Below, piece after piece: positions 8,823-16,671 of a DNA stretch of 64,000 nt (position 1 is its first letter; the number at the start of each line of letters is the position of its first letter). Origin of the DNA: Microbacterium sp. C5A9 (GTDB lineage: Bacteria; Actinomycetota; Actinomycetes; Actinomycetales; Microbacteriaceae); assembly GCF_022627955.1 (NCBI RefSeq), contig NZ_JABXGD010000005.1, forward strand, positions 1 through 64,000. The letters run 5' to 3'. Below the pieces are notes generated by a model. That model ran no database searches. It was not told the DNA's origin and saw only the letters and a program-made list of their open reading frames with translations. Both the position numbers and the translations under genes were made by a program.

Positions 8823-8838
8823 CTACCCGAACGGGTAG
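8823..8838. promoter_or_regulatory. Palindromic operator candidate between hxlB and the LuxR-type regulator
   Basis: CTACCCG-AA-CGGGTAG is a perfect inverted repeat with a two-base centre. It covers the expected -35 and spacer of a promoter whose -10 could be TAGAGT at 8846-8851, in front of the regulator. The 16-mer GACTACCCGAACGGGT at 8821-8836 recurs exactly at 9716-9731, after the regulator gene. Binding by the adjacent LuxR-type protein is inferred. Confidence 0.6.
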
Positions 8839-8859
8839 GTCGGATTAGAGTAGGTGGCT

Positions 8860-9705
8860 ATGACCGGGGAGACCACGAGCCCGACCGAGACCACGAGCAC
8901 GACCCCCGCCTCGCGACGCCTCGCGGCCGAGCACTCCCGCGCCCTGGCCGAGCAGCGCGACCGCTACGCGCTGACGCTCGAATCACTGCTGGCGACCCTG
9001 CGCTCGCCGCGTCTCGACGATCGGGCGGCGCGGGCCGTCGCGGTCGATGTCGCCGCGGGTGCCCTCGTCGGTCTGCGCACCCTCAACGACGAGCTCGGAT
9101 CGGGGCTCGAGCCGGTGACCGGGGCGTTCGAGCGCCTGCAGAGCGACCTGCGCCCGCTCGTCCGGTTCAGCGAGCTCGACGTGCAGTTCGTCGAGCCGCC
9201 CGCGAACGGGCGCGCCCTGCCCGGCGAGATCGCGCACTCGGCCCGCTCGATCGTGCGCAGCACCGTGCTGGCGATCGTCGACCGGGGCGAGACCCGGCGC
9301 GTGCGCATCCAGTGGGACTGCGACGGGCTCAACCTGCTCATCGCGATCCGCGATGACGGCAGCGGCGAGCTCACCACCCACGACGACGCCCTGCGACCGA
9401 TCGCCGAGCAGGTGTCGTCGCTCACCGGTGATCTGTCGGTCGCGTCGACGCCCGGGTGGGGCTCCGAGGTCAGCATCCGCCTGCCGCTCGATCCGCCCGC
9501 GGAACCCGATGAGCTGCCGGATGCGATCGACGCGAGTCCACGCGAACGAGACGTGCTGCGCCTCGTCGCATCCGGCCGCCGCAACCGTGAGATCGCCGAG
9601 GCCCTGGGCGTGAGCGAGAACACCGTGAAGTTCCACGTCTCCAATCTCCTGCGCAAGTCCGGCGCCACCTCGCGCGCCGAGCTCGCCGCGGTCGTGCGCG
9701 GCTGA
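8860..9705 (+). CDS. Fused histidine-kinase-like ATPase / LuxR-HTH regulator
   Basis: The protein has 281 residues. The N-terminal 90 or so are helical. Residues about 115-210 look like a GHKL ATPase domain: IAIRDDGSGEL resembles the G1 box and STPGWGSEVSIRLPL the G2/C-terminal strand. The last 65 residues are a classic LuxR DNA-binding domain (SPRERDVLRLVASGRRNREIAEALGVSENTVKFHVSNLLRK). There is no receiver domain and no membrane segment, so it looks like a one-component sensor-regulator. The start is ATG 8860; GTG 8854 is an alternative. A -10-like TAGAGT ends nine bases upstream, so the mRNA may be leaderless. Ligand and targets are unknown; the nearest candidates are hxlBA and itself. Confidence 0.75.
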   Translation: MTGETTSPTETTSTTPASRRLAAEHSRALAEQRDRYALTLESLLATLRSPRLDDRAARAVAVDVAAGALVGLRTLNDELGSGLEPVTGAFERLQSDLRPLVRFSELDVQFVEPPANGRALPGEIAHSARSIVRSTVLAIVDRGETRRVRIQWDCDGLNLLIAIRDDGSGELTTHDDALRPIAEQVSSLTGDLSVASTPGWGSEVSIRLPLDPPAEPDELPDAIDASPRERDVLRLVASGRRNREIAEALGVSENTVKFHVSNLLRKSGATSRAELAAVVRG

Positions 9706-9715
9706 GGTTCGGGTC

Positions 9716-9747
9716 GACTACCCGAACGGGTGGGCTGGCCCCGTTCG
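9716..9747. other. Second copy of the GACTACCCGAACGGGT element, with hairpin
   Basis: The 16-base element at 9716-9731 is identical to the one at 8821-8836. Here CGAACGGG (9724-9731) can also pair with CCCGTTCG further right to form an 8-base stem. It could be an operator copy, a terminator for the regulator gene, or both. Confidence 0.45.
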
Positions 9748-9802
9748 TGCGGGCAGGTGGCGATGAGGGGGCGAACGGCGGCGCGGGTTCAGGTGAACAG
9801 GA

Positions 9803-10954
9803 TCAGCTGAACAGGATCAGCAGGTACGCCGCGAACGTCACCAGGTGCGCGGCGCCGTGCATCGCCGTGACGCGCTTGGCGCTGAACGTCGCCACCGACA
9901 GCAGCAGCGTCACCGCCAGCATCAGCAGGTTGGCGGGCGACTCGGCGAGGATCACGGTCTGCCCGGTCAGCATCCCGATGATCAGCACCGCGGGAATGGT
10001 GAGTCCGACGGTCGAGACGAGAGCGCCGTGGCAGAGGTTGTTCACCCTCTGCGCCTCGCCGCCGAGCGCGGCGCGCACCGAGGTGATCGACTCGGGCAGG
10101 AAGACGATCATCGCGATCAGCACTCCGGCGAGGGCCGGGGGAGCGCCGAGGCGTCCGAGTCCGTCGTCGAGCAGCGCGGCCATGTCGTGCGAGAGCAGCA
10201 CGATCGGCACCACGGTGACGACGAGCAGCGCGAGCCGGATGACCACCTCGCGGCGGTTCTCGCGGAGCACCGCGACGATCCCGCCCGATGCCCCGGATTC
10301 GTCCGACGCCGCCGCACCCGAGCGCAGCCGTTCATCGACCTCGGTGAAGTCGGACGCCTGCGCCCCCATCTGGCGGAACAGGAAGAACGCGTAAAGGCCG
10401 AGGGTCAGGATGATGACGGGGATCGCCTGGCCGAGCGTGTACGACCCGGCCTCGCCGATCAGCGCGGGCAGCGCGAAGGCGAGGGATCCGAGCACGATGA
10501 GCATCGCGAGGTAGGCCGAGGTGCCGGTGCGGTTGTGGGCCATGGCGCCGCGGCGCAGACCTCCGAGCAGCAGGCAGAGGCCGATCACCAGGTTGAGGAT
10601 GATCATCGCGACCGCCATGACCGAGTCGCGGGCGATCGTCGCGTGCTCACCGGGGCCGAGCATCACCGCCGAGATCAGGATCACCTCGATCAGCACGATC
10701 GAGAGCGTGAGCACGAGCGAGCCGTAGGGATCGCCGAGCTTGTGGGCGAGGGCCTCGGCCTGCTTCACGACCCCGAAAGCGCACGCGATGATCACGGCGA
10801 TGATGACCGCGAGCGCGATGATGAGCGTCGGCGCGGGCGCCGGCGCGGCGATCACGGGGTGGATGAGAAGCAGGATGCCGAAGGCACCCCAGCCGAGGAC
10901 GATCCGTCCGACGTCGGTGGCGCCGACCAGTCGGGTCTGTGAGGTGTGCGACAT
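9803..10954 (-). CDS. chaA: ChaA-like calcium/cation:proton antiporter
   Basis: This 383-residue membrane protein of the Ca2+/cation antiporter superfamily has about eleven hydrophobic segments in two halves. Each half carries the acidic alpha-repeat signature: GSLVLTLSIVLIEVILISAV in the first and AMIVFLPESITSVRAALGG in the second. A charged cytoplasmic loop (about residues 195-230) separates them. Length and pattern fit ChaA, which exports Ca2+, Na+ or K+ against protons. A strong ribosome site, AAGGAGCTGCAG, precedes the ATG. It ends close to the regulator at 8860-9705 but on the opposite strand. Confidence 0.88.
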   Translation of the reverse strand: MSHTSQTRLVGATDVGRIVLGWGAFGILLLIHPVIAAPAPAPTLIIALAVIIAVIIACAFGVVKQAEALAHKLGDPYGSLVLTLSIVLIEVILISAVMLGPGEHATIARDSVMAVAMIILNLVIGLCLLLGGLRRGAMAHNRTGTSAYLAMLIVLGSLAFALPALIGEAGSYTLGQAIPVIILTLGLYAFFLFRQMGAQASDFTEVDERLRSGAAASDESGASGGIVAVLRENRREVVIRLALLVVTVVPIVLLSHDMAALLDDGLGRLGAPPALAGVLIAMIVFLPESITSVRAALGGEAQRVNNLCHGALVSTVGLTIPAVLIIGMLTGQTVILAESPANLLMLAVTLLLSVATFSAKRVTAMHGAAHLVTFAAYLLILFS

Positions 10955-11082
10955 CTGCAGCTCCTTCGAGGCGGGGCCGTCCCCGATGAGAGAGGCGCCC
11001 GGGTCGTCCCGGCCGCGTGCTGTGTCAGCGTTCTGCCTCGATGGTACGCGAGCGGGGTGGGCGGCGCCTGATCACCCGCTGG

Positions 11083-12492
11083 TCAGCGTCGCGCGCGGGC
11101 GCGCGTCTTGGTGACGCCGTTCAGCGTGGCCCGCACCGGGGTGCCGAGGTACAGGCCGAGCGACGCGCCCGACGCCAGACCCACACCGATGACGACGGCG
11201 GCGACGAGCGATCCGCCGATGCCGAGCACGCCCGTCGTGGTTCCCGCGGCGTGCACCATCTCGAGCAGTCCCTGGAACACGGCGACACCGGGCACGAGGG
11301 GCACGATCGCCGCGGTCGTGACGGCGACCGACGGCACATGCAGGTTGTGGGCGATCAGCACGCCGACGAAGCTCGCGAGCAGCGCGCCGATCGCGCTGGC
11401 CGCCGCCGGCTGCAGCTGCAGGGCGATCATGCTCGAGTACCCCGCGATCGTGATCGCACTGAGCAGCGCGCTCACGAGGATGATGCGGACCCCTGCGCCG
11501 TTGAACACCGCGACCGCGATCGCGATGATGATCGCGCCGACGAACTGGTTCAGCAGCGGACCGAAGGGTGCGGGGTCGTCGGGCAGGTCCATCGTGAACC
11601 CGAGCACGCTGCCGAGCTGCAGGCCCACGAGGATGCCGATCACGACGCCGAGGGTCTGCATGGTCAGGTCGAGGATGCGTCCGCCGGCGGTCAGGGCGAA
11701 CCCGTCGATCGCGTCCTGCGCGGCGCCCACCACGGTGAGGCCCGCCAGCATCAGGACGATTCCCGAGGCGACGATGATCGAGGGGCGGATGCCGACGAAC
11801 GGCTCGATGCCCGCCGACCCGAGTGCCGACACCGCGACCGCGACGACCGTGGTGACGAGACCTCCGGCGATCTGGCTGAAGAACAGCGGCACCCGGATGC
11901 GTGCGAGACCCGCCTGTGTGATCGCCGCGCCCAGTGCCGCGATGAAGGTGAGTCCGACGATGATCGGAGACGCGCCGAGCATGATGCTCACGCCGACCGC
12001 GAGCAGCGCGCGGGCCACGACGACGACGGGCTGCTGGTAGCGGAACGGCACCCGGCGGATGACGCGGAACGCGGTGCGGGCCGACTCGAGGTCGAGGCCG
12101 TCGGCGATGTCTGCCACGAGGGCCTGCACCCGCTGCAGCTTGTCGTGGTCGGGGGCGGCGACGCGCACGACCCGCACGAGGGTCTCGGGCCAGACCTCGC
12201 CGCTGAGGTGGAACGACACGGTGATCGAGTTGTAGGTCACGTCGACCTGCACGCCGCGCATGCCGTAGGCGTCGCACACGCGGATGATCGCGAGCGTCAC
12301 CTCGTGCGCCGACGCTCCGACCGCGAACATCGCCTCGCCGATGCGCGTCGCGAGGTCGAGCACCCGGGGGACCGTGCGCTCGTCGATCACGGGCATGGCC
12401 TCGGTGTGCGCGACGGACGAGGGGTCGGTGTGCAGGATCCTGCGCATCGAGGCGAGCAGTCGCCGCTGGGGATTCGCGGACATGTCGTCCAT
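11083..12492 (-). CDS. ThrE-family threonine/serine exporter
   Basis: This 469-residue protein has the fused two-part ThrE architecture. The hydrophilic N-terminal half (about residues 30-130) contains the family motif GEAMFAVGASAHEVTLAI. Roughly ten membrane helices follow, split into the DUF1212 and DUF3815-like halves. Corynebacterial ThrE exports threonine and serine; the role here is inferred from the family. The start is ATG 12492 or the in-frame ATG at 12483; neither has a good ribosome site. It is divergent from a TetR gene across only 64 bases, so that regulator may control it. Confidence 0.86.
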   Translation of the reverse strand: MDDMSANPQRRLLASMRRILHTDPSSVAHTEAMPVIDERTVPRVLDLATRIGEAMFAVGASAHEVTLAIIRVCDAYGMRGVQVDVTYNSITVSFHLSGEVWPETLVRVVRVAAPDHDKLQRVQALVADIADGLDLESARTAFRVIRRVPFRYQQPVVVVARALLAVGVSIMLGASPIIVGLTFIAALGAAITQAGLARIRVPLFFSQIAGGLVTTVVAVAVSALGSAGIEPFVGIRPSIIVASGIVLMLAGLTVVGAAQDAIDGFALTAGGRILDLTMQTLGVVIGILVGLQLGSVLGFTMDLPDDPAPFGPLLNQFVGAIIIAIAVAVFNGAGVRIILVSALLSAITIAGYSSMIALQLQPAAASAIGALLASFVGVLIAHNLHVPSVAVTTAAIVPLVPGVAVFQGLLEMVHAAGTTTGVLGIGGSLVAAVVIGVGLASGASLGLYLGTPVRATLNGVTKTRARARR

Positions 12493-12556
12493 TGTGTCAT
12501 CGGGGACCGCGGGATCAGATGGGTACGGGTGTACGCAGAGTTGCTATCCTCGACGC

Positions 12557-13138
12557 ATGACGGACGACATCGCGGAGCACGCCGCGGGTAGTCGCAGCGG
12601 TCGCCGGAACGACCCGGAGCGGCGCGAGCGCATCATCTCGGCGTGCCTCGACGTGATCGCCGAGTCCGGGGTGGCCGGAGCGTCGCACCGTCGCATCGCC
12701 GCGGCGGCCGGCGTGCCCCTCGGGTCGATGACCTATCACTTCGCCGGCATCGACGAGCTGCTGCGCGAGGCCTTCACCCGCTTCGCGACCACGATCAGCG
12801 CACGGTTCGAGGAGCGCATGGCCGCGGCATCCGATGCGGAGTCGGCGCGCGCCGCGGTCGTCGCGATCATCGTCGAAGACGTGGCGCACGGCACCCGTGA
12901 CCTCGTACTCGCGCATGAGCTCTACACGCTCGCCACTCGCGAGCCCGGCTATCGCGCGCTGACCACGGCCTGGATGCAGCGCAGCCGCGCCGCGCTCGAG
13001 CGCCATTTCGACCCGCAGACGGCGAGGCTGCTCGACGCCATGATCGAGGGGATCTCGATCCACCGCGCCCTCGACGACGACCCCCGCGATCTCGCGGAGG
13101 TCGTCGACGCGGTGGAGCGGATCACCCGATCAGCGTGA
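12557..13138 (+). CDS. TetR-family repressor
   Basis: This 193-residue repressor has its DNA-binding domain at about residues 20-70 (RRERIISACLDVIAESGVAG, then HRRIAAAAGVPLGSMTYHF) and a helical ligand domain after it. The ATG at 12557 fits directly before TDDIAEHAAG. No Shine-Dalgarno sequence is present, and TATCCT at 12545-12550 would place transcription start at the ATG, so the mRNA may be leaderless. Its last nine bases overlap the converging MFS exporter gene. Candidate targets are that exporter and the divergent ThrE gene. Confidence 0.88.
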   Translation: MTDDIAEHAAGSRSGRRNDPERRERIISACLDVIAESGVAGASHRRIAAAAGVPLGSMTYHFAGIDELLREAFTRFATTISARFEERMAAASDAESARAAVVAIIVEDVAHGTRDLVLAHELYTLATREPGYRALTTAWMQRSRAALERHFDPQTARLLDAMIEGISIHRALDDDPRDLAEVVDAVERITRSA

Positions 13139-14683
13139 CCCGACCGCGCCCTCGATCGTCTCGACGACGACCTCCTGCGGGGTGTGGCGGCGTGCGCTGC
13201 GCAGCAGCACCGCGGCGAGCACCGCGACGACCGCGGTGACGCCCGCGCCGACGAGCATCGCGGAGTGGAGTCCCGACAGGAACGCCTCCTGAGCGACCGC
13301 GGTGGCCTCGCCGCCGAGCCCCGCGGGCACGATGCCCTGTGCGAGCTCGTCGGTCTGCGACGCCGTCAGGCCGAGGTCGGCAGCGCCGCGCGCGCTCCCC
13401 GCACCGACGACCGCGGCGAACACGGCGGTGCCGAGCGCCCCGCCGAGCTGCAGCATGGTGGCCTGGAAGCCGCCCGCGACACCGGCGAGCTGCACGGGGG
13501 CGCTGCCGACGACGGCATCCGCGCCGGCGGTCATGGTGAGCCCCACCCCGAGCGCCAGCGTGACGAACGGGATCGCCATCGCGAGGTACGGCGAGTCGAC
13601 GCCGATGGGGGTGAGTGCGACGAGCGACAGCGCCACGAGCGCGAGCCCGATCGTCATGGTCACCCGCGTGCCGATACGGCTCACGAGCACGGCGCCGATC
13701 GGCGAGGCGATGATCGACACGGCCGACAGGGGGAGGAGCATGACGCCGGCGACGACGCCTTCGACGCCGCGGAGGTTCATGAGGAACAGGCTCAGGAAGA
13801 ACGTCACGCCGAGCAGCGCGAAGAAGTTCGCGCCGACGGCGAGGCCGCCGATCGAGAAGCCCGGCTCGCGGAAGAGCGACATCGGCAGCAGCGGGTGGGC
13901 GCTGCGCCGCTCGACCAGCACGAAGACCGCGAGCACGACGACGGCGCCGCCCAGCACGAGCAGGGTGCGCGGGTCGCCCCAGCCCCAGTCCTCGGACTGC
14001 ACGATCGCGAGCACGACGCCCGCGAGGCCGATCCCGAGCAGGATGACCCCCGGCAGGTCGAAGCGCACGGTCGAGCTGCCCGCGGTCGACTCGCGCACGA
14101 CGAGCGCCGTGAAGATCACCGTGATGACGGCGATCGGGGCGTTGACGAAGAAGATCGACTCCCAGCCGAGGGTGGCGACGAGCGCGCCGCCCACGATCGG
14201 GCCGGCCGCGATCGCCACCGAGGAGACGCCTCCCCAGATGCCGACCGCCATGCCGAACTTCTCGCGGGGGAACGTCGCCCGCAGGATCGACAGCGTCTGC
14301 GGCATCAGCAGGGCGGCGCTGATGCCCTGCAGGGCGCGGAAGACGATCACGCCGACTGCGCTGCCGACGAGTCCGATCGCGACCGAGGTGAGCGCGAACG
14401 CGACGACCGCGATGATGTACACGCGGCGGCGACCGAATCGGTCGCCCAGCGTGCCGCCGAGGATCAGGCAGACGGCCAGGCCGAGCAGGTATGCGTGCGT
14501 GATCCACTGCAGCTGGGTGAACGTCGTGCCGAGCGACGCCGCGATCGCGGGGTTCGCGATCGAGACGACGGTGGCGTCGAGGCCGACCATGAAGAGGCCG
14601 AGGGACACGGCGATGAGGGTGGCGATCGGATGCCCGCGCGGAGCCTTGCGGGGCGGTGCCGTGAGTGCGGCGGTGGAGGTCAT
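13130..14683 (-). CDS. MFS drug exporter, DHA2 (14-TM) family
   Basis: This 517-residue proton-coupled multidrug exporter is of EmrB/QacA type. The first membrane helix (TLIAVSLGLFMVGLDATVV) carries the DHA2 motif D1 (LDATVVSIANPAI). Motif A is LGGTLGDRFGRRRV and motif C lies near GPIVGGALVATLGWESIFFVN. About 14 hydrophobic segments are visible. It is divergent from a MarR gene at 14857 across an AT-rich promoter region and converges on a TetR gene. Control by the MarR protein is the best guess. Substrate unknown. Confidence 0.92.
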   Translation of the reverse strand: MTSTAALTAPPRKAPRGHPIATLIAVSLGLFMVGLDATVVSIANPAIAASLGTTFTQLQWITHAYLLGLAVCLILGGTLGDRFGRRRVYIIAVVAFALTSVAIGLVGSAVGVIVFRALQGISAALLMPQTLSILRATFPREKFGMAVGIWGGVSSVAIAAGPIVGGALVATLGWESIFFVNAPIAVITVIFTALVVRESTAGSSTVRFDLPGVILLGIGLAGVVLAIVQSEDWGWGDPRTLLVLGGAVVVLAVFVLVERRSAHPLLPMSLFREPGFSIGGLAVGANFFALLGVTFFLSLFLMNLRGVEGVVAGVMLLPLSAVSIIASPIGAVLVSRIGTRVTMTIGLALVALSLVALTPIGVDSPYLAMAIPFVTLALGVGLTMTAGADAVVGSAPVQLAGVAGGFQATMLQLGGALGTAVFAAVVGAGSARGAADLGLTASQTDELAQGIVPAGLGGEATAVAQEAFLSGLHSAMLVGAGVTAVVAVLAAVLLRSARRHTPQEVVVETIEGAVGSR

Positions 14684-14838
14684 GAGGAGAGTGCTTTCGT
14701 CGGTTCGGTCGGATGCAGGGCGCGACGAGCACAGAGCTTCGCGAGGAGCGCCGTCGGGTGCCCGGAGGACCTGGGTGGCAGCGACGACGGCTACACGAGC
14801 GCGGTCGGCCCTCGTGCCGGTGGCGCCCCCTCAGAAGC

Positions 14839-14852
14839 GTATGAAATAATAC
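14839..14852. promoter_or_regulatory. Candidate MarR operator and divergent promoter
   Basis: GTATGAAATAATAC is an imperfect dyad with GTAT/ATAC ends, inside an AT-rich island in otherwise GC-rich DNA. It lies 4 bases before the ATG of the MarR gene, which lacks a ribosome site. It also sits upstream of the MFS exporter on the other strand. Likely autoregulatory; inferred. Confidence 0.5.
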
Positions 14853-14856
14853 ACAA

Positions 14857-15312
14857 ATGGATGCTTCGCCGTCAATTCCGGATGCCGACCTCGAGCGGTT
14901 CGCGGATGCCGTGATCTCGATCGCGAACCGCATCGAGCCGCGAGGTCTCGACCTTCCCGGCCGGCGTCGACTGACCGCGCGAGAGATCCTCGTGCTGCAT
15001 GAGGTCGCGGTGACTCCCGGGGTCACGGCGACGCAGATCGCTCGGAGCATCGACCTGCAGCGCAGCAACGTCAGTGCCACGCTGCACGCGCTCGAGCGGG
15101 AGGCACTGCTCGAGCGTGTCCCTGCGGTGGACGGGCGAGGGGCGGGGTTCGCTCTGACCGAGGAGGCGCGGCGGGATGTCGCTGTGGTGCGCGCTCACCG
15201 CTCGGACCGGCTGCGCACGGCATCCGCCGATCTCCTGCGCGAGGTCGTCTCGATCTCCGACGCGCTGTCGCACCTGGCCCGAGGGGTGGGGGTCGAGCCG
15301 CGCACCGAGTGA
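14857..15312 (+). CDS. MarR-family regulator
   Basis: This 151-residue winged-helix regulator has its recognition region at about residues 45-95: LTAREILVLHEVAVTPG, then TQIARSIDLQRSNVSATLHALE and the wing RVPAVDGRGAGFALTEEA. The start ATG has an AT-rich, purine-poor upstream, so translation may be leaderless. It is divergent from the DHA2 exporter at 13130-14683, a classic MarR/efflux arrangement. It ends four bases before the stop of converging dinB. Confidence 0.87.
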   Translation: MDASPSIPDADLERFADAVISIANRIEPRGLDLPGRRRLTAREILVLHEVAVTPGVTATQIARSIDLQRSNVSATLHALEREALLERVPAVDGRGAGFALTEEARRDVAVVRAHRSDRLRTASADLLREVVSISDALSHLARGVGVEPRTE

Positions 15313-15316
15313 TCTC

Positions 15317-16513
15317 TCACTCGTGCTCGGGGAGCACCGGCGTCGACCAGCCGGCGTCGCGCCCGAGCTGCGTCGCGCGCCCCATCGACTCCGCTCCGAA
15401 GCGGTCGCGGATCGCATCGAGCGCCGTGTCGATGCGCTCTCCGTCGCCCCAGTCGATCGGCAGCTCCGGCTGCAGATGCGCGGCGCGATCGAGCTGGGAG
15501 AGGGAGACGCCGATGAGGGTCACGCCCCGCGACTCGATTTCGGGCAGCGCAGCCGTCAACAGCGCTCGGGCCACCGCGAGCAGCGTCGCGGTGCGCACCG
15601 TGGCGACCCCGACGGTGCGTGACCGGGTGGCCTTCGTGAAGTCGCCGAAGCGCAAGCGCAGCACGACCGTGCGGCAGGTGCGCTCGCCGTCGCGCAGGCG
15701 GCGGGCGAGCCGATCGACGATCTGGGTGAGGATGAGGTCGAGCTCCTCGGCGGATCGGGGGCGGGAGCCGAGTGCGCGCTGCGAGCCGATGGATCCGCGT
15801 CGTCGCGTGGTGTCGACGGGTCGCGGATCCCGCAGCCGGGCGAGCGCGTGCAGGTGCCCGCCGGTCGCCGACCCCAGCAGGCGCTCGGCTGTCGCCGCCT
15901 CGAGGTCGGCGAGCTGGCCGACCGTGTGGATGCCGAGGCGATGCAGCTTCTCGGCGGTGACCGCGCCCACGCCCCACAGTCGCTCGACGGGCAGGGGGTG
16001 CAGGAACTGCTCCTCCCGGGCGGGGTCGACGACGAGCAGGCCGTCGGGCTTGCTGACCGCGCTCGCGACCTTGGCGAGGAACTTCGTGCGGGCGACGCCG
16101 ACCGAGATCGCCAGCCCGACCTCGGCGCGCACCCGCTCGCGCAGTCGAGCGGCGACGGTCTCGGGCGTGCCGGCGATGCGGCGCAGCCCGCCGACCTCGA
16201 GAAAGGCCTCGTCGATCGAGAGACCCTCGACGAGCGGCGTGGTGTCGCGGAAGATGGCGAACACGTCTCTGCTGGCCGCGCTGTACGCCTCCATCCGGGG
16301 AGGCACCACCGTGGCGTCGGGACAGAGCTGCAGCGCCTGGCGCCCGCCCATCGCCGTGCGCACGCCGCGGGCCTTCGCCTCGTAGCTCGCCGCGAGCACC
16401 ACCCCGCCGCCGACGATCACGGGCCTGCCGCGCAGCGCCGGCGCATCGCGCTGCTCGACCGAGGCGTAGAACGCGTCGAGATCCGCATGCAGCACGGTGG
16501 CTTCGCCCCGCAT
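15317..16513 (-). CDS. dinB: DNA polymerase IV (Y-family translesion polymerase)
   Basis: This 398-residue Y-family polymerase copies past damaged bases. The catalytic motif LHADLDAFYASVEQRD is near the N-terminus (about residues 7-22). The second acidic motif is LSIDEAFLEVGG, followed by the helix-hairpin-helix region ERLWGVGAVTAEKLHRLGI and a little-finger domain with LRFGDFTKATRS. I chose ATG 16513 because the 11 upstream codons are Arg-rich and unconserved in look. No beta-clamp motif is obvious at the C-terminus. I see no LexA box upstream, so damage induction is not evident. Confidence 0.92.
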   Translation of the reverse strand: MRGEATVLHADLDAFYASVEQRDAPALRGRPVIVGGGVVLAASYEAKARGVRTAMGGRQALQLCPDATVVPPRMEAYSAASRDVFAIFRDTTPLVEGLSIDEAFLEVGGLRRIAGTPETVAARLRERVRAEVGLAISVGVARTKFLAKVASAVSKPDGLLVVDPAREEQFLHPLPVERLWGVGAVTAEKLHRLGIHTVGQLADLEAATAERLLGSATGGHLHALARLRDPRPVDTTRRRGSIGSQRALGSRPRSAEELDLILTQIVDRLARRLRDGERTCRTVVLRLRFGDFTKATRSRTVGVATVRTATLLAVARALLTAALPEIESRGVTLIGVSLSQLDRAAHLQPELPIDWGDGERIDTALDAIRDRFGAESMGRATQLGRDAGWSTPVLPEHE

Positions 16514-16586
16514 CCTGCGCTCCTCTCGACGGGCAGATCGTCGCACGGGCCACCGACATCGGAGTGCGGTGCGCGACCCGGGAATA

Positions 16587-16648
16587 GTTGACCCGCAACG
16601 ACAGTTGCACTAAATCAACGATCACGATATAGTTGACACCAATCAACT
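16587..16648 (+). promoter_or_regulatory. MFS-marR promoter with three GTTG/CAAC operators
   Basis: A strong sigma-70-like promoter is TTGCAC (16605-16610), 17 bases, TATAGT (16628-16633). It is overlapped by three dyads of GTTG...CAAC type, at 16587-16599, 16604-16619 and 16631-16648. The last is AGTTGA-N6-TCAACT, a perfect inverted repeat. Sites two and three have the same 8-base spacing and cover the -35 and -10. This is classic repressor architecture, probably for the MarR encoded second in the operon. Confidence 0.75.
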
Positions 16649-16671
16649 TTCTACACAGGAGTCTCACCACT

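Noticed and set aside
9724..9747. Hairpin after the LuxR-type gene as a certain terminator
   Set aside because: Only 8 pairs and no T tract, and one arm belongs to the repeated 16-base element; listed as an ambiguous element instead.
16633..16671. TTG start giving 13 extra residues on the MFS exporter
   Set aside because: It lies inside the -10 element and an operator, upstream of the ribosome site at 16656-16660.
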